A stretch of 64,000 bases of DNA. It comes from Diaporthe sp. PMI_573 (lineage: Eukaryota > Ascomycota > Sordariomycetes > Diaporthales > Diaporthaceae). A program made the translations under genes and the position numbers. Numbering within the stretch: the stretch's first letter is position 1; each line of letters opens with the position of its first letter. The stretch covers positions 558,001 through 622,000 of the forward strand of contig JAJTUP010000039.1 of assembly GCA_021399435.1 (NCBI GenBank), in the 5' to 3' direction. The notes under the pieces are model-generated. The model saw nothing but the letters and a program-made list of their open reading frames with translations. It made no database searches and was not told the origin of the DNA. Below are positions 23,931 to 34,779 of this stretch, in pieces.

Positions 23931-24018
23931 CTAGGTGGGTGCCAGGGCTGGCTAAAGTTGGCGGAGTTAGCAAAAGTGCGCGGGCATGTGTCCTGCGCGG
24001 CTGACTGTCCAACCACGT
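23931..24018 (-). repeat. Right terminal inverted repeat, 88 bp
   Basis: See 21695-21782. Just inside it, a GGCACCAATTGGTGCC palindrome near 23893 has a partner near the left end (about 21803), a possible transposase-binding subterminal site. Confidence 0.92.
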
Positions 24019-24085
24019 TATATTTTTTTAACAAAATAATTAATTAGTAAATTTTAAAAATTATAAAGCAGGACGGATAAGAAGT

Positions 24086-24863
24086 TTGACTATATACCAT
24101 GCTGGTTGGGCGAGTTATATGTTTAGTGGCGATGACGCCGTACTATGGAATATACTCCATCGGGACAGAGAACTGATGAAATGGAGACCGTTGGCGGAAC
24201 CGTTGATCACGTCCCGAACTGATTTGATCGTCCCAACCCTCAGAGCCATCATCGGAATGCTACCTAGTCTAACATGTATCACCATTCAGCATATTGACAG
24301 ATTGCGGCGAATTGGTGACCAGAGATATTTGCGCCTTGTGCAGATGGTGCACTACCCGCCGTTCCGCCGCGATAGCATCAAAACCACTACAAGGAGTGCT
24401 CTGCTGGCCTTGACTACATCTAGGGTGACGAGTCTCAGCCTTAGGAATCGACGACCCATGGCGTCCCGAAGAGGACCGACCTTACGGCCTCCACCTTCCT
24501 CTAACGACGCTCGCCATCACGTCACTTGAGACTGTTGACTTGAAGATGCTACACGCTTTCTGCTGGGGTTTCACTCGATTGACCGACCTGACCCTGGGAT
24601 TGGTCTGGCGAGATTTTCGTCCACTCCGCTTGGGTTCGTTGAACCTACCTCGACTAGAGAAGCTCGAACTACAGCGTCGCCGAGTCCAGGAGCGAACCAT
24701 GACGGACTTCATCCAGCGACACAAGTCCTTGCTTCGAATCTGCGCGCGACAGGCCAGGCTGGTACGGGGAAATTGGCAAGAAATCCAGGCGCGTTGGCCA
24801 AGGGTTATAGTTATTGTAGATGATTCCGAGTTGCCCGCTGGCTACCAGACCTCGCTGCTTTGA
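24086..24863 (+). pseudogene. F-box/LRR-like protein, C-terminal remnant with a frameshift
   Basis: Two overlapping frames on + together give a leucine-rich repeat-like C-terminus. The first (from 24086) includes RAIIGMLPSLTCITIQHID. The second (from about 24429 to 24863) includes FTRLTDLTLGLVWRDF and LNLPRLEKLELQ. The pattern resembles the LRR tail of fungal F-box-like proteins. The frame must change between about 24400 and 24470. The N-terminal part with any F-box is missing; the left edge meets the AT-rich flank of the pogo element. Base composition is that of normal coding sequence with little sign of RIP. Confidence 0.55.
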
Positions 24864-25429
24864 GGAGAAGATGCACGGGCTACATGTTTTCCAGCAGCTT
24901 GCTAGAATGTTGAGATGAAGGGCGGGAACTCTCACGTGTCTTTGTGCCAGTTGTGGCGAAGACTGGTGGTTTTTTCCACATTAGCTTGGATAGTGTCCCC
25001 ACTGACTGGATCAGGGGTAAGATATATCACTGCTTCTCAATTTATGTCGTATTCGCAAGCCATGTGACCTGAGGCCAGGTTCAGTATAACTACCGCACTG
25101 TAGAAAGTCTCAACCTCGTGTTCCGAGGATTTCAGATGCCAGCTGAATGCGGACCTAGGTCAGGTTTGTGAGTGCGAGAAGGAAAAAATTTGTGTTGAAA
25201 TACTTCTAATTCACAAAGCGCGCAAAGCAGATACCAAGTTCCATGAATCACAACCTAGGAGCTAAAAGTTCAAGAACACTAACAGACTAACAAATGAAAC
25301 TCGGGAGGCCTACTTCGCCAGCCCACCAGGGGCGATCCAATCCAATCATGCCACTATATAGATCCGCTTCTACCCAGCCCTCTCCCTCTCGTCATTGATT
25401 TCCGGGTCGATTCTACTTTCGCGCAACGA
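24864..25429. other. Intergenic sequence of normal composition
   Basis: No frame that I can support. It lies between the F-box-like remnant (+) and the 3' end of the minus-strand gene that ends at 25430, so it probably holds the 3' flanks of both. Confidence 0.5.
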
Positions 25430-26362
25430 CTAGAACGCCGAGCGAGACCACACATTGATGCTGGTCTCGTCCCCTCCATTCTTGAAGTAACCTACTGCGT
25501 ACGTTCTCGGCCATTTCTTGCCAGGGCGGCGCAGGTGCTCAGAAGCGTAGTTGAGTAGCTTGATGTCATCTCTATACATTTCCCTAAGCGTCGACGCCTC
25601 TGCGCCCCTCGCAAACGTCCGACGCTTACCCTCGGTTGCCCCGGCGAAATTTCTTGCGGCATCCGGATGGTCAGACTTGCGCACTAGCACGTGCCTCTCT
25701 TGATTGGGATAATCTGGATTGAGGCTTGGAAGAGCGACATCGAGGAATTCGGCAACGGCCAGCTTGATCTCGCCCCGGACCTCACCGTTCTCCGGACGGT
25801 CGGGATCAACCCTTAGAGTGATTTTGTCCCAGTCCTCAGATGGCTCTTCCAAGTCATTTCCGAAGCCTATCTCCTGGCGGCCCTCTTCCGGGCTCTCGCT
25901 GAATAGCCTGCTCCTCGTGTCCCTCTCACGCCACGGGGGGATATTGCGCGGCCACCTGGTACGATAAGACCGGATGGCATCTTTCAAGGCTGTATCGCCA
26001 TAGCAGTCGCCCTCAAGCAGTTCGAGCGCTTCAGGGCATTGTTCTATCCAGCTCCGGGCAAAGACGAGCAGGCCGGCCGGAGTATCGTCGACCACATGCT
26101 TGAGACGGAACTCGCAGCGAAACCGTACATCTGCAAAGTCGCAGCCATACAATAGGCACTCTTGTTGAAGAGCACGCCAACCTGGCGTCTCGATGACGGC
26201 TGCAGTCTTTGCCACAAAATTTGGCCAATATGAATCCGCCCATTGTTGTTGCTGCTGTTGCTGCTGGTGTGGTTGCTCAGTGGTAGGCCGAGGAGGAGGC
26301 TGCTGAGGAGGTGGTTGCTGAGGAAGGGGAGGTGGCTGCTGTTGCTAATTTTGATCACCCAT
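25430..26362 (-). pseudogene. Fungal protein of unknown function with an early nonsense codon
   Basis: An ATG at 26362-26360 begins MGDQN, then TAG at 26347-26345, after which the same frame runs open for 305 codons to a stop at about 25430. Directly after the TAG comes a Gln/Pro-rich tract with a run of eight Gln, then a domain of about 260 residues (WADSYWPNFVAKTAAVIE...) with charged segments and no membrane segment that I can see. No other ATG lies between the TAG and the conserved part. The TAG fits a single CAG to TAG change at a CpA site, as RIP makes. An alternative is that TAG is the end of an intron and the start lies further upstream, but I saw no good donor. Family not recognised. 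Confidence 0.5.
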
Positions 26363-26657
26363 AGCTCTGGAGACTCAAAGTGTGGGAACGATGCTCGTAG
26401 AGAGAACCCCTGGTGTTAAACCATTGCACCGCTATAATATGGGCTAATCTAGGTTTACTGATGGCCAGGGTTAGGAAGAATCTGTTGTTGGGACGTGGCA
26501 TTTACGATAGGGCAAATGGGTAGTTACCTGCGGCATCGTGTATCACCAAGGTTTCGTCAACCCTCGACTTATCCAGTGACATCGCTCCAAGCTATCACAA
26601 CCGTTGCCCAAGTAAGTAGAGTTTCTTCAAAGTCAGTAACCGTCTTCACTACCCTGT
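26363..26657. other. Spacer between two minus-strand genes
   Basis: Normal base composition, no supported frame. An ACACTA...TAGTGT hairpin around 26667-26684 overlaps the last codons of the HET gene. Confidence 0.4.
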
Positions 26658-28688
26658 TTACACTAACACTATCGACATAGTGTTGGCAGAATCGAAAGTC
26701 GGCGATTCACCCCAAATTCTCGCAACTCCAACACGCTTGTACCTCATTTCCGTACCTTTTTCCATCTCAACTGGCCCCAGGATAAGAAAGACCTCGCGCA
26801 CATCACCAGACTCGGAGTTTCTTGGCTCGGAGTATAACAGGAGACACAAGTATGTAGCCGCCGTAGTCGCATCGCCATCATCGAACCGCCCGGCACATCG
26901 CCAGGGAATCATGCGCTGCGCGGTAGGTTGCAAGTTCTCCTCGAAAACTTGAAAATAAGGCGGTATGTGACGATTTCCCTCCTCAAATGGCACTATTCTT
27001 ATCTCTCGCACCGGAGCTTCGACCCTCACTAGGGCCGAGTCGACGGGCGAGACGAACGGCGCGCCCTGCCATTGCACGTCCCAGTCCAGAAGCCTGAGAC
27101 TCTCCACCACTCCATTGTCCTCATGGTCCGCATATCTGTCCCCGATCGTATACAACACACACCCTTGACCCGTAAACCAGGTCCAAGACGGAAGCCCGGT
27201 GATATCGGCCATCTGCGGCGGACCACCACCGCGCAACCAGGCCAGGTCCATTGCGAAAGATTTTCTCCACAGTCCCAAGATAGGCGCGTCATCTAGTACC
27301 GAAGAGAAGTATTCGGTTATCCCTGCGATAGCCGGAATCCTATCTTCTGAGTAAGAGAACTCGCGTAGTGAGTAGCCCTCGATGATGCGTCGCCAGGCCC
27401 TGCGGTGCCATCGGTCGCTCGTCTGCAGACCATCATAATGAGGAAGAAGTTTATTATTGGCCTGCAGTAGTTCCGCCAGCTCAAAGGACAGACCGCTCTC
27501 TGTCTGATATCCAGCACGACACTGCCAGTGGACCTCGGGTTGCATGCACAGCACCAACCGTGGAGAGAGAAGCTGCTCTTGCAGTGTCCACCCGCGGTTG
27601 CTAATCGCAGTATTGCCCCCGGCGCGGTTTCTGATGTCCTCGCGGTAGACACGGACGATGCTGCTGCGGCCACCCAAGCTATCCGGCCGAGTGCGGAAGC
27701 ATAACTCTCCCTCTTGGAAACCATCGTTGTCGGATGACGGGAAACAGCCCTGGCAACTATCTGCGGACTGGACTGCAGCGATAGTCAATAAACTTCCTTG
27801 GTAGATCTTAGACATTTGTGTGACTTCGCGTTGCCACTCTGCTTCATCATCATGAACAATGCACAGAGCATCAATCCATACATGAGGGATCCGAAGGGCT
27901 CGAGCTATCTGTATGGCATCGATCCATGTTTTGGGGATGAGTTCTGAAGGGATCTCCTCGGTGAATTTAGAGAGTGTCGACTTTGTGGTACACAGCTGCA
28001 GCGATTTACCCCAGCAATAACTCAAAGCCACGTATTTCGTTGCCTCTGTCGTCGAGTCTCGTCCGACCAGTTTGATGGGACTGCCATCATGGCCAACTGC
28101 GACGAGCCGTAAGGGTGCGTAGGCCACGGGCCTGCATTTGCTATGCCCGTCTCGAGACTGGCAGTCACGCATCCACGATTGGATAGCTGCGAGCTTTTCG
28201 TCGAGGGCAGTAGCTGGCGTCTTCCACACAGGCAAGGCCGAGACTGTATCTGCTCCGAGTAGTCTTAGGATCTTGAACGCAATCTGGGCATGGTTTTGCT
28301 TCACTGTCTTACCTCCCGATACACAAGTTGTGATTGTAAAGTGTGATATGAAGGTGAGGGCGGTAATGGTGCTTTCCAGGCTCGCCTCCAAAAATACCCA
28401 GCACACACCGGTCTGCATCCGGCGGGTCTCTTTGATCGTAATCTCAATTGGATATCCCTGTTGAGTGCCCTGTAAAAGCTCATATGAAACCCCATATCTG
28501 ATCAGTGCGGAGCTGAAATGAGGCCATAGGGACGCTATGAGCTGGCAAACAACGCATCCCTTGCTTGATGATAAAAGTAAACCATACGTCGCATGGTGAG
28601 GGCGCTGAGAAGGGTGTTCTGCTGTGTCGCTCGTCGCTTTTATGAGATCTGAGCAGAAATGACAGATATCTCTTTCTTCAAGGTCCAT
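26658..28688 (-). CDS. HET (heterokaryon incompatibility) domain protein
   Basis: A 676-residue uninterrupted frame starting MDLEERDICHFC at 28688. The HET domain occupies about residues 218-375. Its hallmark blocks are YVALSYCWG (219-227), HVWIDALCI (269-277) with the following DDEAEW and IYQGSLLTIAA, and RGWTLQEQLLSPR (365-377). An N-terminal Cys-rich stretch (CHFC, CVVC) precedes it, as in many HET proteins. The family is fungal and mediates recognition of non-self in cell fusion, often leading to cell death of the mixed cell. The C-terminal 300 residues are unassigned. No premature stops or frameshifts. It lies in the same orientation as the gene at 25430-26362. The partner and the trigger cannot be read from the sequence. 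Confidence 0.93.
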   Translation of the reverse strand: MDLEERDICHFCSDLIKATSDTAEHPSQRPHHATYGLLLSSSKGCVVCQLIASLWPHFSSALIRYGVSYELLQGTQQGYPIEITIKETRRMQTGVCWVFLEASLESTITALTFISHFTITTCVSGGKTVKQNHAQIAFKILRLLGADTVSALPVWKTPATALDEKLAAIQSWMRDCQSRDGHSKCRPVAYAPLRLVAVGHDGSPIKLVGRDSTTEATKYVALSYCWGKSLQLCTTKSTLSKFTEEIPSELIPKTWIDAIQIARALRIPHVWIDALCIVHDDEAEWQREVTQMSKIYQGSLLTIAAVQSADSCQGCFPSSDNDGFQEGELCFRTRPDSLGGRSSIVRVYREDIRNRAGGNTAISNRGWTLQEQLLSPRLVLCMQPEVHWQCRAGYQTESGLSFELAELLQANNKLLPHYDGLQTSDRWHRRAWRRIIEGYSLREFSYSEDRIPAIAGITEYFSSVLDDAPILGLWRKSFAMDLAWLRGGGPPQMADITGLPSWTWFTGQGCVLYTIGDRYADHEDNGVVESLRLLDWDVQWQGAPFVSPVDSALVRVEAPVREIRIVPFEEGNRHIPPYFQVFEENLQPTAQRMIPWRCAGRFDDGDATTAATYLCLLLYSEPRNSESGDVREVFLILGPVEMEKGTEMRYKRVGVARIWGESPTFDSANTMSIVLV

Positions 28689-29280
28689 GTCGGCTTGCCT
28701 CGCACTGTACTAGTGGATGCCTCTGAGCGGTGCCTGACGACGAGTTGAAGTTGTTCTCTAGCTTGACATGAGGCGAATGTTAGCGGAAAGAACCCCAGCA
28801 ATCGAAGGGGGGAAAGGATTAAAATGGGTAATAACACGACTCAGTTCAAATTCCTAGGTCGGTGCTGTACCATTAGCTGAAATAATTTACCCAGATGCTG
28901 AATGTCTCGACTCTGGAGCTTGATGAAGAAACTTGGCACGCATAGTACCCCGCCTTACATAGATGAACGGCGGCCTCTTCTAGGCATCCAACCCATAGAG
29001 AAGAAAAGGGGGATTCGCACCGGCAAAAACGAGGGTCGCACCGGCAAAAACGAGGGTCGCACCGGTGGGTCTGCCGGCCCCGGGCTGCAGCCAATCAGAG
29101 GCTTTCGTTGGCCCCACTTTCAACCACACCTCACCACCCGAATAGTGCATTTTGCAGCTGCAGCACTCAGTGCGCCTACTAGTGGTAGAATTTTTACTGT
29201 GGGGTTAGCATATGTGGGGCTAAAGTTAAGTTTATGGAGCCTGCGTGCGTTACTAATAAGCAATGCGCATGCTTATTAGC
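28689..29280. other. 5' flank of the HET gene and junction with repeats
   Basis: Probable promoter and leader of the HET gene up to about 28870. An open frame of 125 codons at 28902-29279 (+) is mostly a by-product of the 21-bp tandem repeat and shows no domain. An inverted repeat CTAATAAGCA/TGCTTATTAG with a 7-base loop lies at 29253-29279. Confidence 0.4.
29015..29068 (+). repeat. 21-bp tandem repeat
   Basis: Two and a half copies of CGCACCGGCAAAAACGAGGGT, almost identical. Translated on the minus strand it would give a repeated Arg/Cys/Asp-rich peptide, probably meaningless. Confidence 0.8.
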
Positions 29281-30570
29281 ATTAGCCCTATATTTTGAAA
29301 ATATCCCCAACTGGGCCTACCGTTTTCTTACTATTACAGGTTAATTATTCCAAACAGAGGCTACACTCCAGGTGTATATTTAATTAAGTTTAAAACCCTA
29401 CTCTAAAATAGGTTTCTATTATAGATGCATAGTCTTAGCCCACTCCATCATGATCTAAAAAAAAAAAAAAATGGTGAATAGCTTACCTGCTAAATTGAGT
29501 GCACTTAGCTACGGCTAGCTTTCTTTGTGTTGATAACTTTGGTAGGGTATTATGTCTTTGTGCTAGTAAGAGTTACTAAATAGATTATAAAGCTAAAAAT
29601 TACCATAAGAACAGAGAAGTTGGCAACTAGCCTGTTGCATAATATATTATTATGCCTAAATAGGATAATTCTTATCTAGTATAAAGCCTTAGCCGCCTTA
29701 GCCTAATGAGATACCTTTTACGGCTAAGGTTTTCACTTAAGAATTATAATAATTGCTGGTTAGCAGGGATATATAGCTCCTACTCTCTAGCTGTGGCATA
29801 AAAAAAACATATAATATAAGTTTAAGTTATTCTTTATGTAGAAACCTAAGTTATGGCAACTAACAACAGCACTATAGGCTATGTGCATTAGCTGGACCTT
29901 ACCTTATGTAAGCTGCCATTTGCTAGCAGCCTACCCTTATGCATCCTACCTTTTAAAAGATGCCAGCCTTTCACCTAATAACCTACTATAAAGTAGGTTT
30001 TATATAATAATGTTGCATTAGGCTGTAATCTATAATGCCCTAGCCCCTTTCTCCCTAATATCTATATGCTTAGTGTATAGAATTAGTAGTGGGTTATAAG
30101 TCTAAAATTAATGCCTATTAACTAAACTGAGAATTAAGTAGAATGCTATTTGCCTCTCCCTATTCTTGTAATGCATTTCTACATATAGGTAATTCTGCCT
30201 AATTTCTAAATTAAGTATAAGTTATTTAGTATAACTTATCTTTTCCTTATAACCTACTTTGCGCTAATATCTTAAACTTTTATATATTGCATAACTTACC
30301 CATATAGAATACCCTATATTACTAATAGGATAGCCTACTTGTATAAATCTTTATGTAATAAGCTAAAATGCAGGTTTAGGCAAGGTAGAAGTATATTATA
30401 CAAGTTTAAGTTATTTGCTTTAGCTAGAGTATAGGGGTACCTTATAGGGGTAAAGGCTTTAGCTATCTGTGCTAAAGGTAGTGTAAACTGGTAGACTGGG
30501 CGGTTTTTATGTAAAGGTGTCTAAGGCTGTGGAGTAATTAATTTAGGTGGTGTAAGAAGGGGATCCTACT
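29281..30570. other. AT-rich sequence, no gene recognised
   Basis: Probably old mutated repeat. A run of 15 A lies at 29457-29471, as at the tail of a retroposon, without a recognisable body. An imperfect inverted repeat around 29664-29750 carries CCTTAGCCG / CGGCTAAGG. Confidence 0.4.
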
Positions 30571-30757
30571 TGTAACGCCCAGGCGGAAGCTACGCGGAAG
30601 CCCTGGCGAAAAGCCCCCACGTCTAGAAAAGGGCCCGAAGCCCCCACGTCTTAGTTTAGCGGGGGCAAGAATCAGTCTTGCACCAGACCTACACCTAATA
30701 CACATGTTGGCCTTCCCAGTTCACCAGACCATCGTGCCTAGTGCAGAGCCCATTACA
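30571..30757 (+). repeat. Lone gypsy A LTR (187 bp)
   Basis: In the opposite orientation to the LTR at 1028-1214, with the same length and the same internal 27-bp duplication. It starts TGTAACGCCCAGG and ends CATTACA. Flanks CTACT and AAAGC do not match, so no duplication is visible. The gypsy fragment on its right does not continue on its left. Confidence 0.85.
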
Positions 30758-31189
30758 AAAGCTTTTTTTGTTTTCCTATAGCTAGGGTACGTTATTGTCT
30801 CGCGCCCTTAAAAAACTAGTTAGCTCCTTCTTTATCGCTTTAGTATATAGTATAGTTGTCGTTATAGCAGGCTGTCTAACTAAGCAAGGCATATTTTTTA
30901 GCCTCTTTAGCCTTGTCTAGCTTTGTTTGTACTATTTGTGACAATTACTATTAAATTATCTCTCCTATTTTTAACTTGTCTTCTTATTTATTACTAATAG
31001 GTAAGTTTTAAAAAATAATACTAAACAGAATCCTTTTATCTTCTACTATTTAGTCTAGATATAACGGGTACGGCTTGTACTATTCTATCTTATATCGACA
31101 ATATTGTTTAATAAAGACTTATTATATCTTTAAGCATAGTAGCCTGCTGGTACGGGTAATTATGTTGGCTTGTCTAGAGCCCTTAGGTA

Positions 31190-32213
31190 TAGACTTCTAG
31201 TTCTTCTTCTTACTGCGACATTTATATATAAAGTGTCCTTTCTTTCTATAATTAAAGCATTTAATGTCCTTGTTATCTTTTTATTAAGTAGTATTAAGTT
31301 TTATAAAGCTTGCTTATTGTCCCTACTAGGTTAGATTATTGCAATTATATTTCCTTCTAGAGTTAGGTTTGTTTTGTCTATTAGAGTTATTATTTTGAAA
31401 CTATCTAGAGATATTGCCTTTTTATTCTAAACGTTGTTTATAGAGCCTATTATTGATTTTAATAGCTAGTTTAATATATTGTAGAAAGTCGTTGGGTCGG
31501 TCTTATTTAGCCAATTTGTCCTTTACTTCTTCTTTTAGTCCTTAATAAAATATAAAAATCTTAATACTGTCTGTATAGTTTATATATACATAGATTTGGC
31601 GGAACTCGGCTATATAGGTTGTTACTAGGCCTCGTTACTTATAGTTTGTAAGTTTTTATTCCGCTTATTATTCTTTGTCTAGGTCTTAAAACAAAGATTT
31701 AAGAGTATTTTTATAATTCTTATATTTGCTAAAAATGTCCTATATCTCTTATTTATATTTCTTAAAGTTTTTAGCATTAATAAAGTTAGTAAGGTAGGGC
31801 TTAAACTAGGTAAGGGCTTTTCTTTTAAAGAACAAGGACATATATATAATTTGTTTTCTATCTGGCTAACTATCTATGTAATTAAAACGCTAGTAAGCCT
31901 GTACCTATATAAGGTAGGCTTGGAGCTGTCCTATTGTTCTATTGTAGGGGGTTAGACTATTAAGCCTAATGTTTTCCTTGGTCGGAATTAGAGTATTAAT
32001 AATATTGGCGGCAGCTTAGAGGGTAGTAACTTCTTATTTGAGTTTCTCGATTTCTTTATTCTGGCGGGCTTGCCTGTTAATAAAGGCACGGAGCCTGGTT
32101 ACTTCTTTGACTAGCTCTTTAAGCTATTACAAGTTTATCTTGGTATTATTATTAGCGTTGTCTAATTTCTGCTAGAGGTTATACTAAGGTTAATTATTTC
32201 CGAATCTAGATAT
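31190..32213 (-). pseudogene. Gypsy gag remnant
   Basis: Starts at 32213 with ATA where the related element at 56526 has ATG, followed by the same SRFGNN. A coiled-coil stretch (LKELVKEVTRLRAFINRQA) and the gag core follow with stops at expected Gln positions. A knuckle near 31210-31260 reads CFNYRKKGHFIYKC, a CCHC box with one Cys changed to Tyr, which fits a G to A change. No working product. Confidence 0.65.
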
Positions 32214-32281
32214 TATAAAGGAGTTTATATATAATATTGCTTAAAGTCTGCGTTATAATATATAAACAAGAGTAGTTAAAA

Positions 32282-32754
32282 TGTAATAATTAAGGTTTTC
32301 TGGGTCTTTTAAACTATAGATTAGGTTTATATCCAAGATATATAATAAGGCGGTTAATTAAGCAATAGGGTTTCTAACAATAATTATAAGCTAATAAAAG
32401 CTATTTGGGGTAAATACTTAGATTAATTACTAAAGAGCTGTCTATACTATCTAGCTATCTGGTAATAAATGTATTTTTATATATCTATCTCTTTAGTATA
32501 GCTTGCTTAGAGTACTAGTTGCTTCTAGCGATCCAGTATGATAGAGCGCTGGGAGCGCTGGTTGCTTATATTGCTCCTTGGTGTTAGATCACTGGGATTA
32601 ATTGTCGCTCCAATCGATCCTGTTATCTAAGCAATAATTACATAACTTGTGGCATGGTTCTTTGTACCGCTTGCCTGGCCGGCTGCGCTGGCCTAGTAAA
32701 GCTTGTTTCTTTTTAAAACTAACCGCTGGTTCTATTTCTGTCAGGGTCGTAACA
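32282..32754 (-). repeat. Gypsy LTR (473 bp), same subfamily as 46026-46499
   Basis: Nearly collinear with 46026-46499 but with many C to T and G to A changes. No matching duplication at its outer side. Confidence 0.85.
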
Positions 32755-34292
32755 ATAGTATTACTTTTTAACTAAACTTTAGTTATTAAAATAACTATAG
32801 AATTAAATTAAAGGCTGTTTTTTTTAATTTAAGCTTATTAAATTCTATAAAAGTCTAATTTTCTTTTAATTAAGTATTTTATAAGCAAATATATTATTCT
32901 GCCAAGGCCTTAATTATTATTATAGAATAATTTCCGGTATAATAGCTAATGTTTATACCTTAGGCGTAAAACTTAATTAAGAGGGCACTCTTTAAAATTT
33001 TAACAAGAGAGTAGATTAGAAAGTAGAGTTTTTTCTATATACTTTAATTATACTTCTCTTGTTTTTAGTTTAGTTATATATCTTTCTTGCCAATAAGATT
33101 TTCTTAATAATTTTAATTAGGCATTAGCAAAGCTTTTATATATAATTATAAAGAATAGGTAAAGCTAAGCGCTTTTTTTATTCTTTAAAGATTATACAAT
33201 TAGCTTAGCCTGGGCTAGATTACTAGTAAAAACGGGACACTAAGCCGAGTATAGGTGTGCGTTTTGCTGGCCTCTCTAAGCGAGAGAGAGAAAACTGTTA
33301 GAGGGCTCTAACATAAAGAAAAAAAAGATAATAAAAAAGAGCCAGAAGGGCTATAAAGGCGATAAAAGTAGTATTTGGGTTCTAATTAGACAATATTATA
33401 GGTTATTAAATAATAATAATAGAAGAATGAGTTAAATTGTTGCTTCGGCCTTTAAGAGGAACAAAAGCTTGTCCGGTACTTAAAGTACGGATAGCCAAGA
33501 AAGATTTATTATACTAGCTATATAAAACACTATATCCCATAACACTACTTTAAATAATAGGCCTATAAAATATATATAGCCTTTATCTACTGACTAAAAA
33601 TAATATCTAACCTTTTTATTATTATTTAAACTTAATTACCTATAGATAAAAACTATATTAAGCTAAATAAATAACTTAAATAGTAAATTAATAACTTTAT
33701 TTATAAGCTTAAATATATATTCTTTAATTTAATTATTACTAAGCTAATTATCTTTATTAATAAAATATTTACTAATAATTAAGATTTAAGCTTATAAATT
33801 AATTTTATATTTATATTAGCCAATAAAGAATTTAATAATAATGTTAGAAGGTATTGAGTAAGACCTTAGTACGGAATAACCAAAGTAAAAAAGACTGTCT
33901 TCTCTTTGCTATTTACTAGTCTATACAGACTAGTAGGTTGCTATAAGTAGCTAAAGAGGCTGCTGATAAATACATACAAACTATAAGTATATTAGCCCGA
34001 TTATGTAAGCAGACGTGCTTACATAATACTAAATAAAATAAGAATCATAATAATATATATTACTTATATATAATGAACCCCCAAAATAAAATAAAAGAAT
34101 AAAAAGCCTAAATAATAAATAAATAAAAAATATTTCTTTCTTTAATAACTTATTAATTATTAGGGCTATAAGGCTAAGACCTATATATCTCGTATACTAA
34201 TAACCCATACTATAATATAAGCTAATAATATATGCTTACATAATCTGCTTACGTAAGCCGGTTTCTAGAACCTTCTACCTAGTAGGTAGACA
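32755..34292. other. AT-rich sequence with short inverted repeats
   Basis: No gene recognised. Perfect hairpins include GTTAGAGG/CCTCTAAC-type at 33298-33313, ACTAGTCT/AGACTAGT at 33915-33934 and ATTATGTAAGCA/TGCTTACATAAT at about 34000-34028. A related TGCTTACATAATCTGCTTACGTAAG lies near 34230-34254, so 34000-34254 may be a small mutated inverted-repeat element. Confidence 0.4.
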
Positions 34293-34297
34293 GAAAC

Positions 34298-34574
34298 TAT
34301 CATAATAGCAGGCAGGCGGTTTCCAGGCAGGTGGACATCGAGCAGTTAAAATGATCAGGCAGGTCTTTTATTTACTACGTATAGGCTCTATCCTTGGTAG
34401 GTACAGGCTTTATTAACAAGACATAGCTTAAAGAGCTACAAAACAGCTATTAGGACAGGGTGCAGAGTTTTATCAAGCCGGCGGCTTATATAATTAGACC
34501 CCAACCCTCTGGGTTGAGCATCTCCCATAGCCTAGTCCGCCGCAGACCGAGTGTAGGAAGCTAGGACTATAATA
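34298..34574 (-). repeat. Gypsy B 3' LTR (277 bp)
   Basis: Pairs with 47864-48140. Its terminal TG and CA have been mutated (it begins TATCATAAT on +), while the right copy keeps TGTCACG...TGTGACA. Confidence 0.9.
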
Positions 34575-34599
34575 GTACCCCCCTCTCTAGGACCAAACT

Positions 34600-34774
34600 T
34601 CTAAAAGGTCGTCAGGGGCCAGGCTTATATAGGTATCTCCTATAAAAGTTATACACAACCTTCTGAGCGTTTTCTAGGCACAACACAGGTACCTCTTTAG
34701 GTTTGTCGTATCTAGTCCACTTAACTACATACTTCAAGTATAGACGGCCCTAATCGTAATAATTTTATCAAGAA
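34600..34774 (-). pseudogene. Gypsy B pol, chromodomain end
   Basis: On minus, a chromodomain-like motif [14 protein letters not shown] is seen, followed by [17 protein letters not shown]. It is the last part of pol, separated from the rest (42458-46020) by the inserted gypsy element. Confidence 0.6.
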
Positions 34775-34779
34775 TCCAG

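Larger units (their letters stand above)
21695..24018 (+). mobile_element. pogo/Fot1-like (Tc1/mariner superfamily) DNA transposon, apparently intact
   Basis: Inverted terminal repeats of 88 bp (21695-21782 and 23931-24018) start ACGTGGTTGGACAGTCAGCC and differ at one position. A TA dinucleotide flanks both ends, the usual target duplication of this superfamily. The outer bases are palindromic (TATAACGTGG / CCACGTTATA), so the exact edge may be one or two bases further out. Inside is a single full-length transposase gene. Base composition is balanced, in sharp contrast to the AT-rich sequence on both sides, so it arrived late or has escaped RIP. Confidence 0.92.
30758..32754 (-). mobile_element. 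Truncated gypsy element (5' LTR and gag)
   Basis: Read on minus: an LTR at 32754-32282, a short leader, then gag to about 31200, then the mutated region after gag until it is cut at 30758 by the lone LTR. Gag and the U5 end of the LTR match the element at 55994-63751; the outer part of the LTR does not. Bases 32755 onward are unrelated AT-rich sequence. Confidence 0.75.

Noticed and set aside
28902..29279. 125-codon open frame on +
   Set aside because: Its basic repeat comes from the 21-bp tandem repeat; no domain, no support as a gene.
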